A stretch of 20,175 nt of DNA from Bacteroidales bacterium (GCA_016296345.1 JAEDJL010000038.1:1-20175), one strand, 5' to 3'. Positions 7,994 to 16,431 are shown, numbered from the stretch's first letter. Program-made: numbers and translations. Notes: generated from the sequence alone by a model not told the origin.

Positions 7994-10900
7994 TTAGATA
8001 TTATTGACTTTAAGTCCGACTTCGACAACTCTTTGTTTTATTGTTCCAAAACGAGCTTTTGTTTCTGTCTGATTTTCATTTGGTTGTTCAATGTGAGTTT
8101 CTACTGCCCAGATATATGTTTTCACTCTCTCGAAACCCATTTCTGTGAGCCTGCGACCATATTCCGAAAGTTGCTCTCGGTAGTTTTCGATGTTGTCAAA
8201 GGATTTTACAAACTTATAATCGACAACCACGGCTTCTTTGTCCTTTATCATTATTCGGTCGGGACGTTTTATCTGTTCTTTTTCTTGACAAGAAGTGTCG
8301 GCAATGGAGGATTCGGTCAGCACTCTGTAAGTGTTGTCAAACCAATGTCGCTCTGCTGCAAACTCAAACATACTTTCCACAACAGGTCTTATCATGTCGG
8401 CTTGGGTCTTTGGAAGATATGAGAGAGCTTGTTCAAAGTCGGCTTCTGTTTTTATGTGAGAAAGAACAGAGTGAACAAGGTTTCCCCACTTTACAGCTTC
8501 GTTTTCTTTTTCTTGGTTGAGGGTGTCAAAGTAAGTAATTGCAGCCTTGCTCAGTGCATAGTCTATTCTGTCAAAACCAAGTCGGTTTTCGACTGTTGTT
8601 TGCAGCTCTTTGGCTTTTTGATTGAAAGGATTGAGAGTGTCGCTGCCGCTTTCGATTTCTTTGTTTGAGCTTTCAGTTTTCGGCAGTTTGGTAATCTCTT
8701 TGCCAAAAAAGAAGTTCTCTCTTCCCGTAACTAAGCTTTCATCGACCCTTTCGCAATCTTGGCACTCTTGAAGGTAGTTGTAAATAAAGGTAGAAACTTG
8801 ATTTGGAGTATCACCTCTTTCTAAATCTGCTTTGGTAGGTTGTTTTGCTATTACGCTGAGGGCATGCTTTGCACGAGTAAAGGCAACGTAGAGCAAATTG
8901 ACGTTATCTACTCTTTGCATATAATCCTCTTGGTCTGCCACTTCGGCATATCCTCCCGACATCTGCCTTAAATTTTTGATTGTGGCTTCAAAAATCTTTA
9001 CGCCGGACTGCTTGTCCTTATTCTCATTCCAAAAACCATGTGTGTTATCTACCATATTCCAATGGCAATACGGAATAATCACAACCTTATATTCCAATCC
9101 TTTTGATTTGTGTATGGTCTGTATTTCGAGCGTGTTCTTGTCTTTTTGAATAGTAACGCTTTCTTGGCTCATTGTATCTTTCCAATAGTCGAGAAAGAGC
9201 CTGAGGTAGTTATTTTGTCGGCTGCAATAGGTCATCAACTTGTCGCAAAATGCCATTACAAAGGTGTCTTGTGCGTTGATATTAAAGTCTTTGATAAGGC
9301 AAAAGACAAGGTCGATGAGAGAAATGGAGCTTTTGGCATAGTCTTTCAGGCAGTCTGTGTTGTCAATCTTGGCAAAGTGTTCCAACCAATAGCGAGAGAC
9401 TGTATCCTTTCGGTCATAGATGTATCGCAAAAGGCAAATAATCTTCTTGACTTCCGAAGAGCTTTCGAGAGCAAAGGCATCGAGCGAACAGGGATTGTAT
9501 TTGTGTTTCTTGTTTCCTGAATTGTCCAAATCTTTCAGGTATTTTGCCAATTTTCTTGCATCAGATGTTTTTCTGACAAGGATAACTATATCTCCGATTG
9601 AGTATCCCAAAGCCAAGTAACGGTCAATCTCTTCAACCGTCTTGTAAAGCATATTGTCTTCTTTGGAAATAGCCTCGAACTTATCGACAAAACTAAATCT
9701 CACTTCGCCTTGTTCTATGTTTTTCTTGGCGGTTTGTTCTTCTATGGCAAAGCCTGCAACGGTTTGAAAGCAATGTTGGAAAAATCGATTGTTGAACTCT
9801 ACTATTTTTCCGTCTGTTCGGTAGTTGTCTTTGAGCGTTCGTTGTTCGGTTTGCAGAGAATATTTGTTGTTATTCGGGCTGTCATACAATTCTTTGAGTA
9901 TTTGCCAATCGCCATCTCTCCAACGGTAAATCGATTGCTTCACATCGCCAAACACAGAACACTCTCCGCCCGAAGCAAGACTTTCTGCCACCAAGAGATT
10001 AAAGTTGTTCCATGCCAAAGAGTCGGTATCCTGAAACTCATCAATCATGATATGTTGAAGTCGTGAGCCGATTTTCTCGTACATGAAGGGAACTGCATCT
10101 TTGCTATCGACCATTTGATTGAGCAACTTCTGAGTATGCCTCAAAAGAAAGCTGTTATTTTCTCTCAACAACTCATGTTCTCTTTGGTAAATGAAGACCA
10201 AGAGGCACAATTTGCGAGCAGAAGAATATATAGTGTGCAATCGCTTCATTTGAGGGTAGTTTTCCTCATAGTATTCGACACATTGGTCGTGCAGTTCATT
10301 GAGTTTGTCTTTTATATGCTTGATTTGTTTTTCAGATTTTTTGATTTGTTTGATTATTTTACCATCTCCTTCGCTGTCTTCCTCAAAACTATATCCTTCT
10401 ATGAACTTTGAATACACGAATGCTTTATATTTCTTTTCTGCTTCGAGGGCTAAGCGTTTGGCTTGCTCGATATATTGGTTGATATGGTCGATAAACTTTT
10501 GTAATTCGTTCTCTTTGTCGTCTGTTTCTTTGAGTATGTCTTGCAAAGTCTCGAAGGACATTTGTCTCATTGCATCGTCAATGATTGTTCTCGAGAGTTT
10601 CTCGGAAAATTCCTCCATATCCTTTTCGTAGTTCCACTTTTTGCCTGATTGTTTTCTCTCCTCAATGTAGGCTTTGAGGCATTCGTCAAGGTTTTTATTC
10701 GTCTGAGCGTCTTCTTTTAGTTCTTCAACAGCCCGAATGCGGTAGTCTTTGTCGTCAATCACGAGTTCAAAACCGCTGCTCACCCCAATCTCGCGTGCCA
10801 TGTTGCGAAGAACTCTCTGAAAGAAACTGTCGATAGTTTCAATCCAAAAATGATTGTAATCGTGGAGGATACTTGTCAGGGCAAGAGCTGCATTTGCTTT

Positions 10901-11158
10901 TTCTTGTTCCGAAAGGCTTGCATTCTTTTCGCCCTTTATTGCATCAATCTCGGCTTGTGCTTTCTCGATTTGGTAAACTATGTTCCACAAAAGCGAGAGA
11001 ACACGATTTTTCATCTCTGCCGTGGCTTTGTTTGTGAAGGTTACCGCAAGCACATTCTTGTATGACTTGGGATTTTTGAGCAACTTTTTCAAATATTCAA
11101 CCGTAAGGTTGAAGGTCTTTCCGCTTCCTGCCGAAGCAGAATATACTTTTAGTTTCAT
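7994..11158 (-). CDS. addA: AddA-like UvrD-family helicase-nuclease
   Basis: A 1054-residue SF1A helicase fused to a C-terminal nuclease, the motor subunit for double-strand-break end processing. Motifs in order: Walker A SAGSGKT (Lys14), VTFTNKATAEM (Ia), IDEFQDTD (Asp373-Glu374), GDVKQSIYRWRDGD (III), DNYRTD (IV), HKSKGLEYK (V, about residue 684) and YVAFTRAKHAL (VI). The PD-(D/E)XK nuclease has GNLVHSVLSH, RPDRIMI and VDYKF (Asp980, Lys982), all intact. A frame extension to a TTG at 11170 exists, but I chose the ATG at 11158: Walker A then sits at the usual N-terminal distance, and the ATG is 1 nt after the stop of the preceding gene. That spacing suggests stop-start coupling. addB follows after 15 nt. 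The choice between AddA and RecB naming rests on the AddB neighbour. Confidence 0.9.
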   Translation of the reverse strand: MKLKVYSASAGSGKTFNLTVEYLKKLLKNPKSYKNVLAVTFTNKATAEMKNRVLSLLWNIVYQIEKAQAEIDAIKGEKNASLSEQEKANAALALTSILHDYNHFWIETIDSFFQRVLRNMAREIGVSSGFELVIDDKDYRIRAVEELKEDAQTNKNLDECLKAYIEERKQSGKKWNYEKDMEEFSEKLSRTIIDDAMRQMSFETLQDILKETDDKENELQKFIDHINQYIEQAKRLALEAEKKYKAFVYSKFIEGYSFEEDSEGDGKIIKQIKKSEKQIKHIKDKLNELHDQCVEYYEENYPQMKRLHTIYSSARKLCLLVFIYQREHELLRENNSFLLRHTQKLLNQMVDSKDAVPFMYEKIGSRLQHIMIDEFQDTDSLAWNNFNLLVAESLASGGECSVFGDVKQSIYRWRDGDWQILKELYDSPNNNKYSLQTEQRTLKDNYRTDGKIVEFNNRFFQHCFQTVAGFAIEEQTAKKNIEQGEVRFSFVDKFEAISKEDNMLYKTVEEIDRYLALGYSIGDIVILVRKTSDARKLAKYLKDLDNSGNKKHKYNPCSLDAFALESSSEVKKIICLLRYIYDRKDTVSRYWLEHFAKIDNTDCLKDYAKSSISLIDLVFCLIKDFNINAQDTFVMAFCDKLMTYCSRQNNYLRLFLDYWKDTMSQESVTIQKDKNTLEIQTIHKSKGLEYKVVIIPYCHWNMVDNTHGFWNENKDKQSGVKIFEATIKNLRQMSGGYAEVADQEDYMQRVDNVNLLYVAFTRAKHALSVIAKQPTKADLERGDTPNQVSTFIYNYLQECQDCERVDESLVTGRENFFFGKEITKLPKTESSNKEIESGSDTLNPFNQKAKELQTTVENRLGFDRIDYALSKAAITYFDTLNQEKENEAVKWGNLVHSVLSHIKTEADFEQALSYLPKTQADMIRPVVESMFEFAAERHWFDNTYRVLTESSIADTSCQEKEQIKRPDRIMIKDKEAVVVDYKFVKSFDNIENYREQLSEYGRRLTEMGFERVKTYIWAVETHIEQPNENQTETKARFGTIKQRVVEVGLKVNNI

Positions 11159-11159
11159 A

Positions 11160-11741
11160 TTACTTACCAAATATGGTTTGGAAAATCAATTTAATGTCCG
11201 TAATCATGCTTTGGTGGTCAATGTAGTCAAGTTCTATTGCAAGTTTGTCTTGCATTATTACATCAATATAGTACTTTTCGGGGGCGTCTTCTCGAGCGAG
11301 TATATCGTTTTCGTTTCTGTATTTTATGGAAGCAGGCGAGGTTATGCCGGGTCTTACAATCAGCACTCTCATCTGTTCTTTGGTGTATAAATCTACATAT
11401 TTTCTCACTTCGGGACGAGGACCTACAAAGCTCATGTCGCCTTTCAGTACATTGAAAAGCTGTGGCAGTTCGTCAAGTTTGTATTTGCGAATAAAAACTC
11501 CTGCTTTTGTTATGCGGCTGTCTCTTCCTCCTACCGTGAGAAGTCCTTTTGTGTCAGAATTCACTCTCATCGAGCGAAATTTCCATAGAGTGAAGTCTTT
11601 ACCAAAGCGGCCCACACGCCTCTGACGATAAAACACTCCTCCCTTGCTTGACAATCCTACCCACAAAGCGACAATCACAAAGAGCCAAGAGAGAAAAACA
11701 AGTCCCAAAAACGAACAAACAATGTCAAACAATCTCTTCAT
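11160..11741 (-). CDS. small monotopic phosphoglycosyl transferase (bacterial sugar transferase)
   Basis: A 193-residue enzyme of the PglC/WcaJ catalytic-domain type. It moves a sugar-1-phosphate from a UDP-sugar to undecaprenyl phosphate at the cytoplasmic face, the first membrane step of a glycan. One N-terminal hydrophobic helix (residues about 7-30) is followed by KFRSMR, the catalytic Asp90-Glu91 in KLDELPQL, and GDMSFVGPRPE. It lacks the extra N-terminal helices of WbaP-type proteins. The Ser-Pro that normally breaks the re-entrant helix is Ser18-Trp19 here, and the usual KGPVF is KGGVF, so neither common proline is present. The gene lies 30 nt after a DegT-family aminotransferase, which suggests a diNAcBac-like or other amino-sugar substrate. 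Its stop is 1 nt before the addA start. Confidence 0.88.
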   Translation of the reverse strand: MKRLFDIVCSFLGLVFLSWLFVIVALWVGLSSKGGVFYRQRRVGRFGKDFTLWKFRSMRVNSDTKGLLTVGGRDSRITKAGVFIRKYKLDELPQLFNVLKGDMSFVGPRPEVRKYVDLYTKEQMRVLIVRPGITSPASIKYRNENDILAREDAPEKYYIDVIMQDKLAIELDYIDHQSMITDIKLIFQTIFGK

Positions 11742-11771
11742 AAGGCAGGAACGTTCTGTATCCGCAAGTTT

Positions 11772-12989
11772 TTATATCCTGTCGGTTACTTTGTAATAGC
11801 TTTCAACAAGAGTATTCACGACATACTCGACTTGAATATTGCCAAGCTGCGGATAAATCGGGAGACTTATTTCACATTGATAGGTTTTGTAACTTACGGG
11901 ATAGTCTTCCATTTTGTAACCTTGCTCCGAAAAGAAACTCAAAAGCGGCATCGGTATATAGTGAACGTTGGTTGCCACTCCCTTTTCTGCCATTAAGTTT
12001 ATCAAATCGTTTCTCTGCTGTTCTGTTATGGGGTTTATCCTCAGCAAAAAAAGATGATACGAAAGTTCTGTGCCACAATCAGACTTCGGAGGCAACACTG
12101 CCCAATGGTACTCTTGCAACAATTCTCTGTAATGGTTATATACGCGTTTTCTTTCTTCCAAAAGGTAGTCGTACTTTTTTATTTGAGCCAAGGCGATTGC
12201 CGCATTCACGTCGGGAAGGTTTATTTTCATTCCATGAGCCACAATGTCATATCTCCAAGCTCCCATTTGTGCTTTGGCAAAGGCGTCTTTGGTCTGACCA
12301 TTGAGCGTCATCATTTTCAACCACTTGACTGTGGCATCATTATCAAACCTTTCGCCCAAGTCAAAACAAATTGCACCGCCCTCAGCCGAGGTAATATTCT
12401 TGACAGCATGAAAAGACAGCACACACACATCAACAACCCTTGCAATATCACTACCTTTGTATTTTGCCCCTATTGAATGTGCCGAATCGGAAAGTATCAT
12501 TATTCTGCCAAACTGCTCTTGCACTCTGCTTTCTGCAACAAACATCGATTTGATATGCTCACTTTCGACAATGTTACGAATTTTGTCATAATCGCAAGGA
12601 ATACCTCCCAAATCGACAGGAATAATGGCTTTGGTTTTTGGTGTGATTGCTTGTTCTATCTTGTCAGTATCTATCGTGAAGTTGTCGTTTATATCGACCA
12701 TTACGGGCGTTGCACCTGCGTCCATAACTGCCATTGCTGTTGCACAATAGGTATATGCAGGCACAATGACCTCATCGCCAGGCTTGACACCCAACCATTT
12801 CAAAACCAATGTTGCTCCACTTGTCCAAGAGTTTACACACACTGCACCTTTTACGCCCAATCTTTCGCACAAAGCCTCTTCCAATGCCCTGACTTTCGGT
12901 CCCGATGTTATCCAACCGCTTCTCAATGTCTCCTCTACCGACTTTATAACATCGTCATCAATATAAGGCGGAGCAAATGTTATCTTCAT
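11772..12989 (-). CDS. DegT/DnrJ/EryC1/StrS-family sugar aminotransferase
   Basis: A 405-residue PLP-dependent enzyme that transaminates nucleotide-linked keto-sugars. Visible landmarks are WTSGATLVLKWLGVKPGDEV (about 55-74, PLP phosphate region), VPAYTYCATA, DSAHSIG (about 168-174, Asp contacting the PLP pyridine) and the Schiff-base lysine Lys197 in SFHAVKNITSAEGG. The family includes PglE, ArnB and PseC; the exact sugar cannot be told. It is paired with a PglC-like transferase, so together they probably make and load an amino-sugar onto a lipid carrier. The dehydratase, acetyltransferase and other glycosyl transferases expected of a full pathway are not nearby and must be encoded elsewhere. 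First gene of the minus-strand cluster, with a promoter -7 element at 13019-13026. Confidence 0.9.
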   Translation of the reverse strand: MKITFAPPYIDDDVIKSVEETLRSGWITSGPKVRALEEALCERLGVKGAVCVNSWTSGATLVLKWLGVKPGDEVIVPAYTYCATAMAVMDAGATPVMVDINDNFTIDTDKIEQAITPKTKAIIPVDLGGIPCDYDKIRNIVESEHIKSMFVAESRVQEQFGRIMILSDSAHSIGAKYKGSDIARVVDVCVLSFHAVKNITSAEGGAICFDLGERFDNDATVKWLKMMTLNGQTKDAFAKAQMGAWRYDIVAHGMKINLPDVNAAIALAQIKKYDYLLEERKRVYNHYRELLQEYHWAVLPPKSDCGTELSYHLFLLRINPITEQQRNDLINLMAEKGVATNVHYIPMPLLSFFSEQGYKMEDYPVSYKTYQCEISLPIYPQLGNIQVEYVVNTLVESYYKVTDRI

Positions 12990-13018
12990 CTTCTGTCTTC
13001 TATTAGTACGTCAAGTTG

Positions 13019-13026
13019 CAAAGATA
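13019..13026 (-). promoter_or_regulatory. -7 element upstream of the aminotransferase operon
   Basis: TATCTTTG on the minus strand (13026-13019) fits the Bacteroidota TAnnTTTG box and places the transcription start about 20-25 nt before the ATG at 12989. No good TTTG box is found 19-21 nt upstream (the nearest is at 13042-13039, too close), so the promoter may be weak or need an activator. It would drive the whole cluster down to the transporter. Confidence 0.45.
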
Positions 13027-13078
13027 CGATATTTTACCCAAATACGACATATTTTCTCCATAGTGAGAACAATTTCTC

Positions 13079-13702
13079 TCAACCTTTGAGATAGACAACT
13101 TTTTTTGTTTGAAAGAATTCGTCCTTAAACCATGTATCTATGTCATAAACATTGTATTGATTTTTGATTTTGGAGAGTTCTTCTTTCAAATCTCCACCTT
13201 TGAGGTACAAAATGCCGTTTGGCAGGTCATGATAGTTGATTTTCGAGAACTTACCTTTTGTCCATGGAATGAAGTCTTCGAGATTGGTTACAGCCCTGCT
13301 TACTATGAAGTCGAACTTTTCTTGGACTTTTTCGGCTCTTGTCTGCATTGGTTTTACGTTTTGCAAGCCCAAAGCCTCCGAAACAGCCTCTACAACTTTT
13401 ATTTTCTTTCCTATCGAATCTACAAGCACAAATTCGGTTTGCGGAAACATGATTGCAAGCGGCAAGCCCGGAAAGCCTCCTCCTGTTCCTATGTCCAACA
13501 CCCTGCACATCGGCTTAAACTCACACACCTTGGCTATTGCAAGGCTGTGGAGTATGTGATGAACAAAAAGGTTTTCGGTATCCTTGCGAGAAATGAGGTT
13601 TATCTTCTCATTCCAGCTCAAAAACTCTCTTGCAAACTGCTCATACAAATCGAGTTGTCGCTCGCTCAAAAAAGGGAAGTGGCGTTTGAGTTCTTCTCTC
13701 AT
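13079..13702 (-). CDS. rsmG: 16S rRNA (guanine-527-N7)-methyltransferase
   Basis: A 207-residue SAM-dependent methyltransferase that modifies G527 of 16S rRNA. The N-terminal helix region (LSWNEKINLISRKD, about 28-41) and the SAM loop VLDIGTGGGFPG (about 68-79) are typical, followed by FVLVDSIGKK and VSRAVT. The length matches the family (about 205-210 aa). The frame extends upstream to 13801, but the ATG at 13702 overlaps the stop of the S9 peptidase as ATGA and gives the standard N terminus, so it is chosen. Expression therefore depends on the peptidase promoter at 16230-16261. The last codons and stop form a small TCTCAA/TTGAGA stem without a T run, too weak to call a terminator. Confidence 0.93.
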   Translation of the reverse strand: MREELKRHFPFLSERQLDLYEQFAREFLSWNEKINLISRKDTENLFVHHILHSLAIAKVCEFKPMCRVLDIGTGGGFPGLPLAIMFPQTEFVLVDSIGKKIKVVEAVSEALGLQNVKPMQTRAEKVQEKFDFIVSRAVTNLEDFIPWTKGKFSKINYHDLPNGILYLKGGDLKEELSKIKNQYNVYDIDTWFKDEFFQTKKVVYLKG

Positions 13703-16176
13703 GGTTGTTTCTCTATGTTTGATTGAGGATACATTTTGTCCCAAAGGGCAGAATTGCCTTTGAGGTACTTTGCAAACCATGCAAATATGGTGTTGTTCCA
13801 CTTCAAACGCTTGTCATAGTCCATAATTCCGTGGTTTTCGCCGTTCACTCTCACAAACTCCACTTCTTTTCCCAAGATTTTGAGAGCATTATACATTTGA
13901 ATGCTTTCACCGATTGGCACGTTTGTGTCCGATGTTCCGTGCAGAAGCAAGAGCGGAGTATTGATTTTGTCTGCACTGAAAAGAGGTGATTGTTCGGTAT
14001 AAAGCTCGGGCGAGTTCCAAGGATAAGAACCTGCACTTGCAGCTGCCGAATAGCTGTAACCCCAATAGCCCTCTCCCCAATAGGAAGTGATATTTGAAAT
14101 ACCTGCATGGGACACTGCGGCTGCAAAAATATCGCTGTGGCTTATCAAATACTGCGTCATAAAACCTCCATAGCTTGCTCCGATGCAGCCAATCTTGCTC
14201 TTATCGACAAAGCTGTGCGACTTGCAGAACGCCTTTACGCTCTCTATTATGTCGTTTGCGGTCATTTTTCCCCACGCATTGACGTGTCGGGCTGCAAACT
14301 CCTGACCATAGCCTATGGTTCCCGAAGGATTGAGAACATAAACCACATATCCATAGGCTGTATATAAGTAAGGACTGTATCGGCTCTCGAAACTCCTGTC
14401 CGAAGGGGTCGTTCCTCCATAGTAATATACTATCATGGGATATGTTTTTGTCGAATCGAAGTCGTCGGGAAGGTAATATCTGCCCTCAATCAAGCCGTTT
14501 TTGGTTTTGTTGTTCCACACATACATCTCTCCCAAAGCCACTCTGTCATATTTTTCCTTCTCTGGGAAGAGTATTTCGGAGCTTTTGCCCTCGCAATAGG
14601 AGAACAAACGCTTTGGTTTGTTGTAGTTCTGACCGATAAACAGGGCTTTCTTGCAATCGTCTGTGCAAGTAAAATCATTCACCACATCGCAAGGAAGATT
14701 TATTTTCTCGCAACGATAGTTCTCTTTCGGCAACATAAAATACACATTGACCGAGTCTTTGTCGGTAGTGAGCATTACAACCCTGTCTCCCTTTATGTCA
14801 AAAGAGTTAATCGAAGGATTAAAATCTCTGAGTATTGCTTTTGCAGAACGGGAAGCCTTGTCCCATGCAAGGAGAGTTGAATGATACATATTGGGTATTT
14901 GTTTCTTTCCCACCTTTGCCGAAATGCTCTCGAAAGCCTCGCAAGATGCCGACACAATAAGAAGATTGTCATCAAAATATCTTACATCCGACACAAAAGC
15001 ATCGGAGAACAAAGTATCGACAGCAAGAGTTCTCAAATCGAGTTCAAAAAAGCGTCTGTAACCAAAAGGTCTGCGTGTGAAGTCATCGTAAGATAGCGAA
15101 ATCAAAGCTCGTGTTCCGTCGCCGGAAACATCATGTAAGGATACATCGTGAGAAGAAAATGTCAGACGTTGCAAAGCCCTGTTACCCAAACGATACAACC
15201 ACAAGTCTTTTCGCTCACGCCAGTCGTCCCCGATGCGGTCTTCCGGCGAGAGAACGCGGTTCACCTCTCCCCTCTGACTGTTTAACTTGTCTTTTGTGGC
15301 AATAAGAAAGGCTTGTTCGTTGTTCAAAAACTTCACATTACCCTCAGGAAAATCCTGTGCCAACACCTCGCAGGTCAAAGTCTCGGGATTGAACACCCAC
15401 ATGGTGTTTCGTCCGTCTTGTTTGCCACAATAGTATAGCAAATCGCTCTTTGGCAACCACGAAATATTGAAATGGTTGTCTGCTTGGTACAAAAGTCTGT
15501 CGCTCTCGCTGCTTTTGAGCTGCCAAGTCCACTTTGTCTTGCCCTTGTCGTCGGTCTCGGAATAGATAAGCACATAGTAATTGCCCGAAGGCGAGAGATT
15601 TACCGAATAGAGGTGTTTTCCCTGCAACATAGTCTCCAATCCGAAAGGCTCTTTGGCAGACAAAGGCGAGCAAACAAGGTTTTCGCCCTTGCATACAATC
15701 TTCAAGCGATTGCAATCTGCCTTTGCCAAAAGAGAAATGCTAACATTATATACTCCCTTGTCAAAATCGGCTTTCAAAACGAGAGTATCTCCCGCAGAAG
15801 ACTGCTTTTCGGAACTTGTATTGACAAAATCGGCTTTCAAATCGCAAGGAGAAATGATTGTAAACTCAGCCTTGGAACAATCGGAAGCCACAATCTTGAA
15901 ACCAAGATTGACAACACGCATTTCACTTCCTGCAACATCGAACACAAACCAACCCTCACCGTCGCAAGAGAGCTCTTGGGACACATCGGGACGGCTTCTG
16001 TCGGTTTTGAGAGCGTCAAACAGACTGAAAGACTTGCCGTTCACATCAGCCGAATCGAACATTACCGGCATACAGACCGCATAATCCTCATACAAATCGA
16101 TGGTTTGCACCACCTTTTGAGCCTTTGCACCGCACACAAACGCAAGACACAAAGCCGCAAAGACAAACTTTTTCAT
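13699..16176 (-). CDS. secreted S9 (prolyl oligopeptidase/DPP-IV type) serine peptidase
   Basis: An 825-residue peptidase with an N-terminal signal peptide (MKKFVFAALCLAFVCGAKA, probable cleavage before Gln20). It then has a long beta-propeller-like region (about 150-560, many WxL/LYY blades) and a C-terminal alpha/beta hydrolase. The catalytic triad is complete: Ser668 in GASYGG, Asp750 in HGTSDTNVP and His782 in GENHG. Likely periplasmic or surface-linked, cutting peptides, perhaps after proline; specificity is not readable. The frame opens at 16224, but the ATG at 16176 begins exactly at the signal peptide and lies downstream of the predicted transcription start, so it is preferred. Its stop overlaps the rsmG start (ATGA). 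This secreted enzyme shares a transcript with an rRNA methyltransferase. Confidence 0.92.
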   Translation of the reverse strand: MKKFVFAALCLAFVCGAKAQKVVQTIDLYEDYAVCMPVMFDSADVNGKSFSLFDALKTDRSRPDVSQELSCDGEGWFVFDVAGSEMRVVNLGFKIVASDCSKAEFTIISPCDLKADFVNTSSEKQSSAGDTLVLKADFDKGVYNVSISLLAKADCNRLKIVCKGENLVCSPLSAKEPFGLETMLQGKHLYSVNLSPSGNYYVLIYSETDDKGKTKWTWQLKSSESDRLLYQADNHFNISWLPKSDLLYYCGKQDGRNTMWVFNPETLTCEVLAQDFPEGNVKFLNNEQAFLIATKDKLNSQRGEVNRVLSPEDRIGDDWRERKDLWLYRLGNRALQRLTFSSHDVSLHDVSGDGTRALISLSYDDFTRRPFGYRRFFELDLRTLAVDTLFSDAFVSDVRYFDDNLLIVSASCEAFESISAKVGKKQIPNMYHSTLLAWDKASRSAKAILRDFNPSINSFDIKGDRVVMLTTDKDSVNVYFMLPKENYRCEKINLPCDVVNDFTCTDDCKKALFIGQNYNKPKRLFSYCEGKSSEILFPEKEKYDRVALGEMYVWNNKTKNGLIEGRYYLPDDFDSTKTYPMIVYYYGGTTPSDRSFESRYSPYLYTAYGYVVYVLNPSGTIGYGQEFAARHVNAWGKMTANDIIESVKAFCKSHSFVDKSKIGCIGASYGGFMTQYLISHSDIFAAAVSHAGISNITSYWGEGYWGYSYSAAASAGSYPWNSPELYTEQSPLFSADKINTPLLLLHGTSDTNVPIGESIQMYNALKILGKEVEFVRVNGENHGIMDYDKRLKWNNTIFAWFAKYLKGNSALWDKMYPQSNIEKQP

Positions 16177-16229
16177 ATCAATCAACTCATTTAACTTCAT
16201 AAAATCAATAAGTAATTTGTTCAATCTTG

Positions 16230-16261
16230 CAAAGGTAACAAATTAGTCGATACCGACCAAA
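16230..16261 (-). promoter_or_regulatory. promoter of the S9 peptidase-rsmG pair
   Basis: On the minus strand, TTTG at 16261-16258, 20 nt, then TACCTTTG at 16237-16230: a full Bacteroidota consensus promoter. The start of transcription should fall near 16225, leaving a leader of about 50 nt. That argues against the upstream in-frame start at 16224. Confidence 0.75.
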
Positions 16262-16286
16262 AAGACAAACAAAAAGATAGCAAAAT

Positions 16287-16365
16287 CAAAACGGCGTTTT
16301 GCGCGAATGAAACGGCGTTTTGGCAAAATAAATCGCCGTTTCATTTTGCTAAAATGCCGTTTCAT
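16287..16365. repeat. cluster of four AAACGGCGTTTT-type repeats with hairpin potential
   Basis: Four related short units occur in about 80 nt. The first is the near-perfect palindrome CAAAACGGCGTTTTG (16287-16301). The second is ATGAAACGGCG followed by TTTTGGC (16307-16324). The third is inverted, CGCCGTTTCAT (16334-16344). The fourth is inverted, GCCGTTTCAT (16356-16365). Units two and three form an 11-bp perfect stem with a 16-nt loop, and units two and four can pair almost as well. The block lies between the small membrane-protein gene and the -33 box of the S9 promoter. No T run follows on either strand, so it is not a standard terminator. Confidence 0.7.
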
Positions 16366-16431
16366 AACCACCTGAAATTCAAGATAGAAATCAGTAAATC
16401 AAAGAAGAAGGAAATAGTGTCTCCTCTTGCT

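Noticed and set aside
7664..8422. A 252-codon + strand frame across the addA/addB junction
   Set aside because: It lies opposite two genes with strong motifs. The product is Phe/Cys-rich and low in charged residues, as expected of an antisense shadow.
11159..11170. Upstream TTG start for addA
   Set aside because: The ATG at 11158 gives Walker A at the normal distance and sits directly behind the preceding stop codon; the TTG adds only four residues.
13062..13092. Terminator after rsmG
   Set aside because: Only short stems (TCTCAA/TTGAGA) with no T run; too weak to claim.
13703..13801. Longer N terminus for rsmG
   Set aside because: The extra 33 residues lie inside the S9 peptidase coding sequence and are Cys/Gln-rich. 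The ATG at 13702 gives the standard RsmG N terminus and an ATGA overlap.
16287..16365. CRISPR array
   Set aside because: The units are short, change orientation and have no 25-40 nt repeats or uniform unique spacers; no cas genes are nearby.
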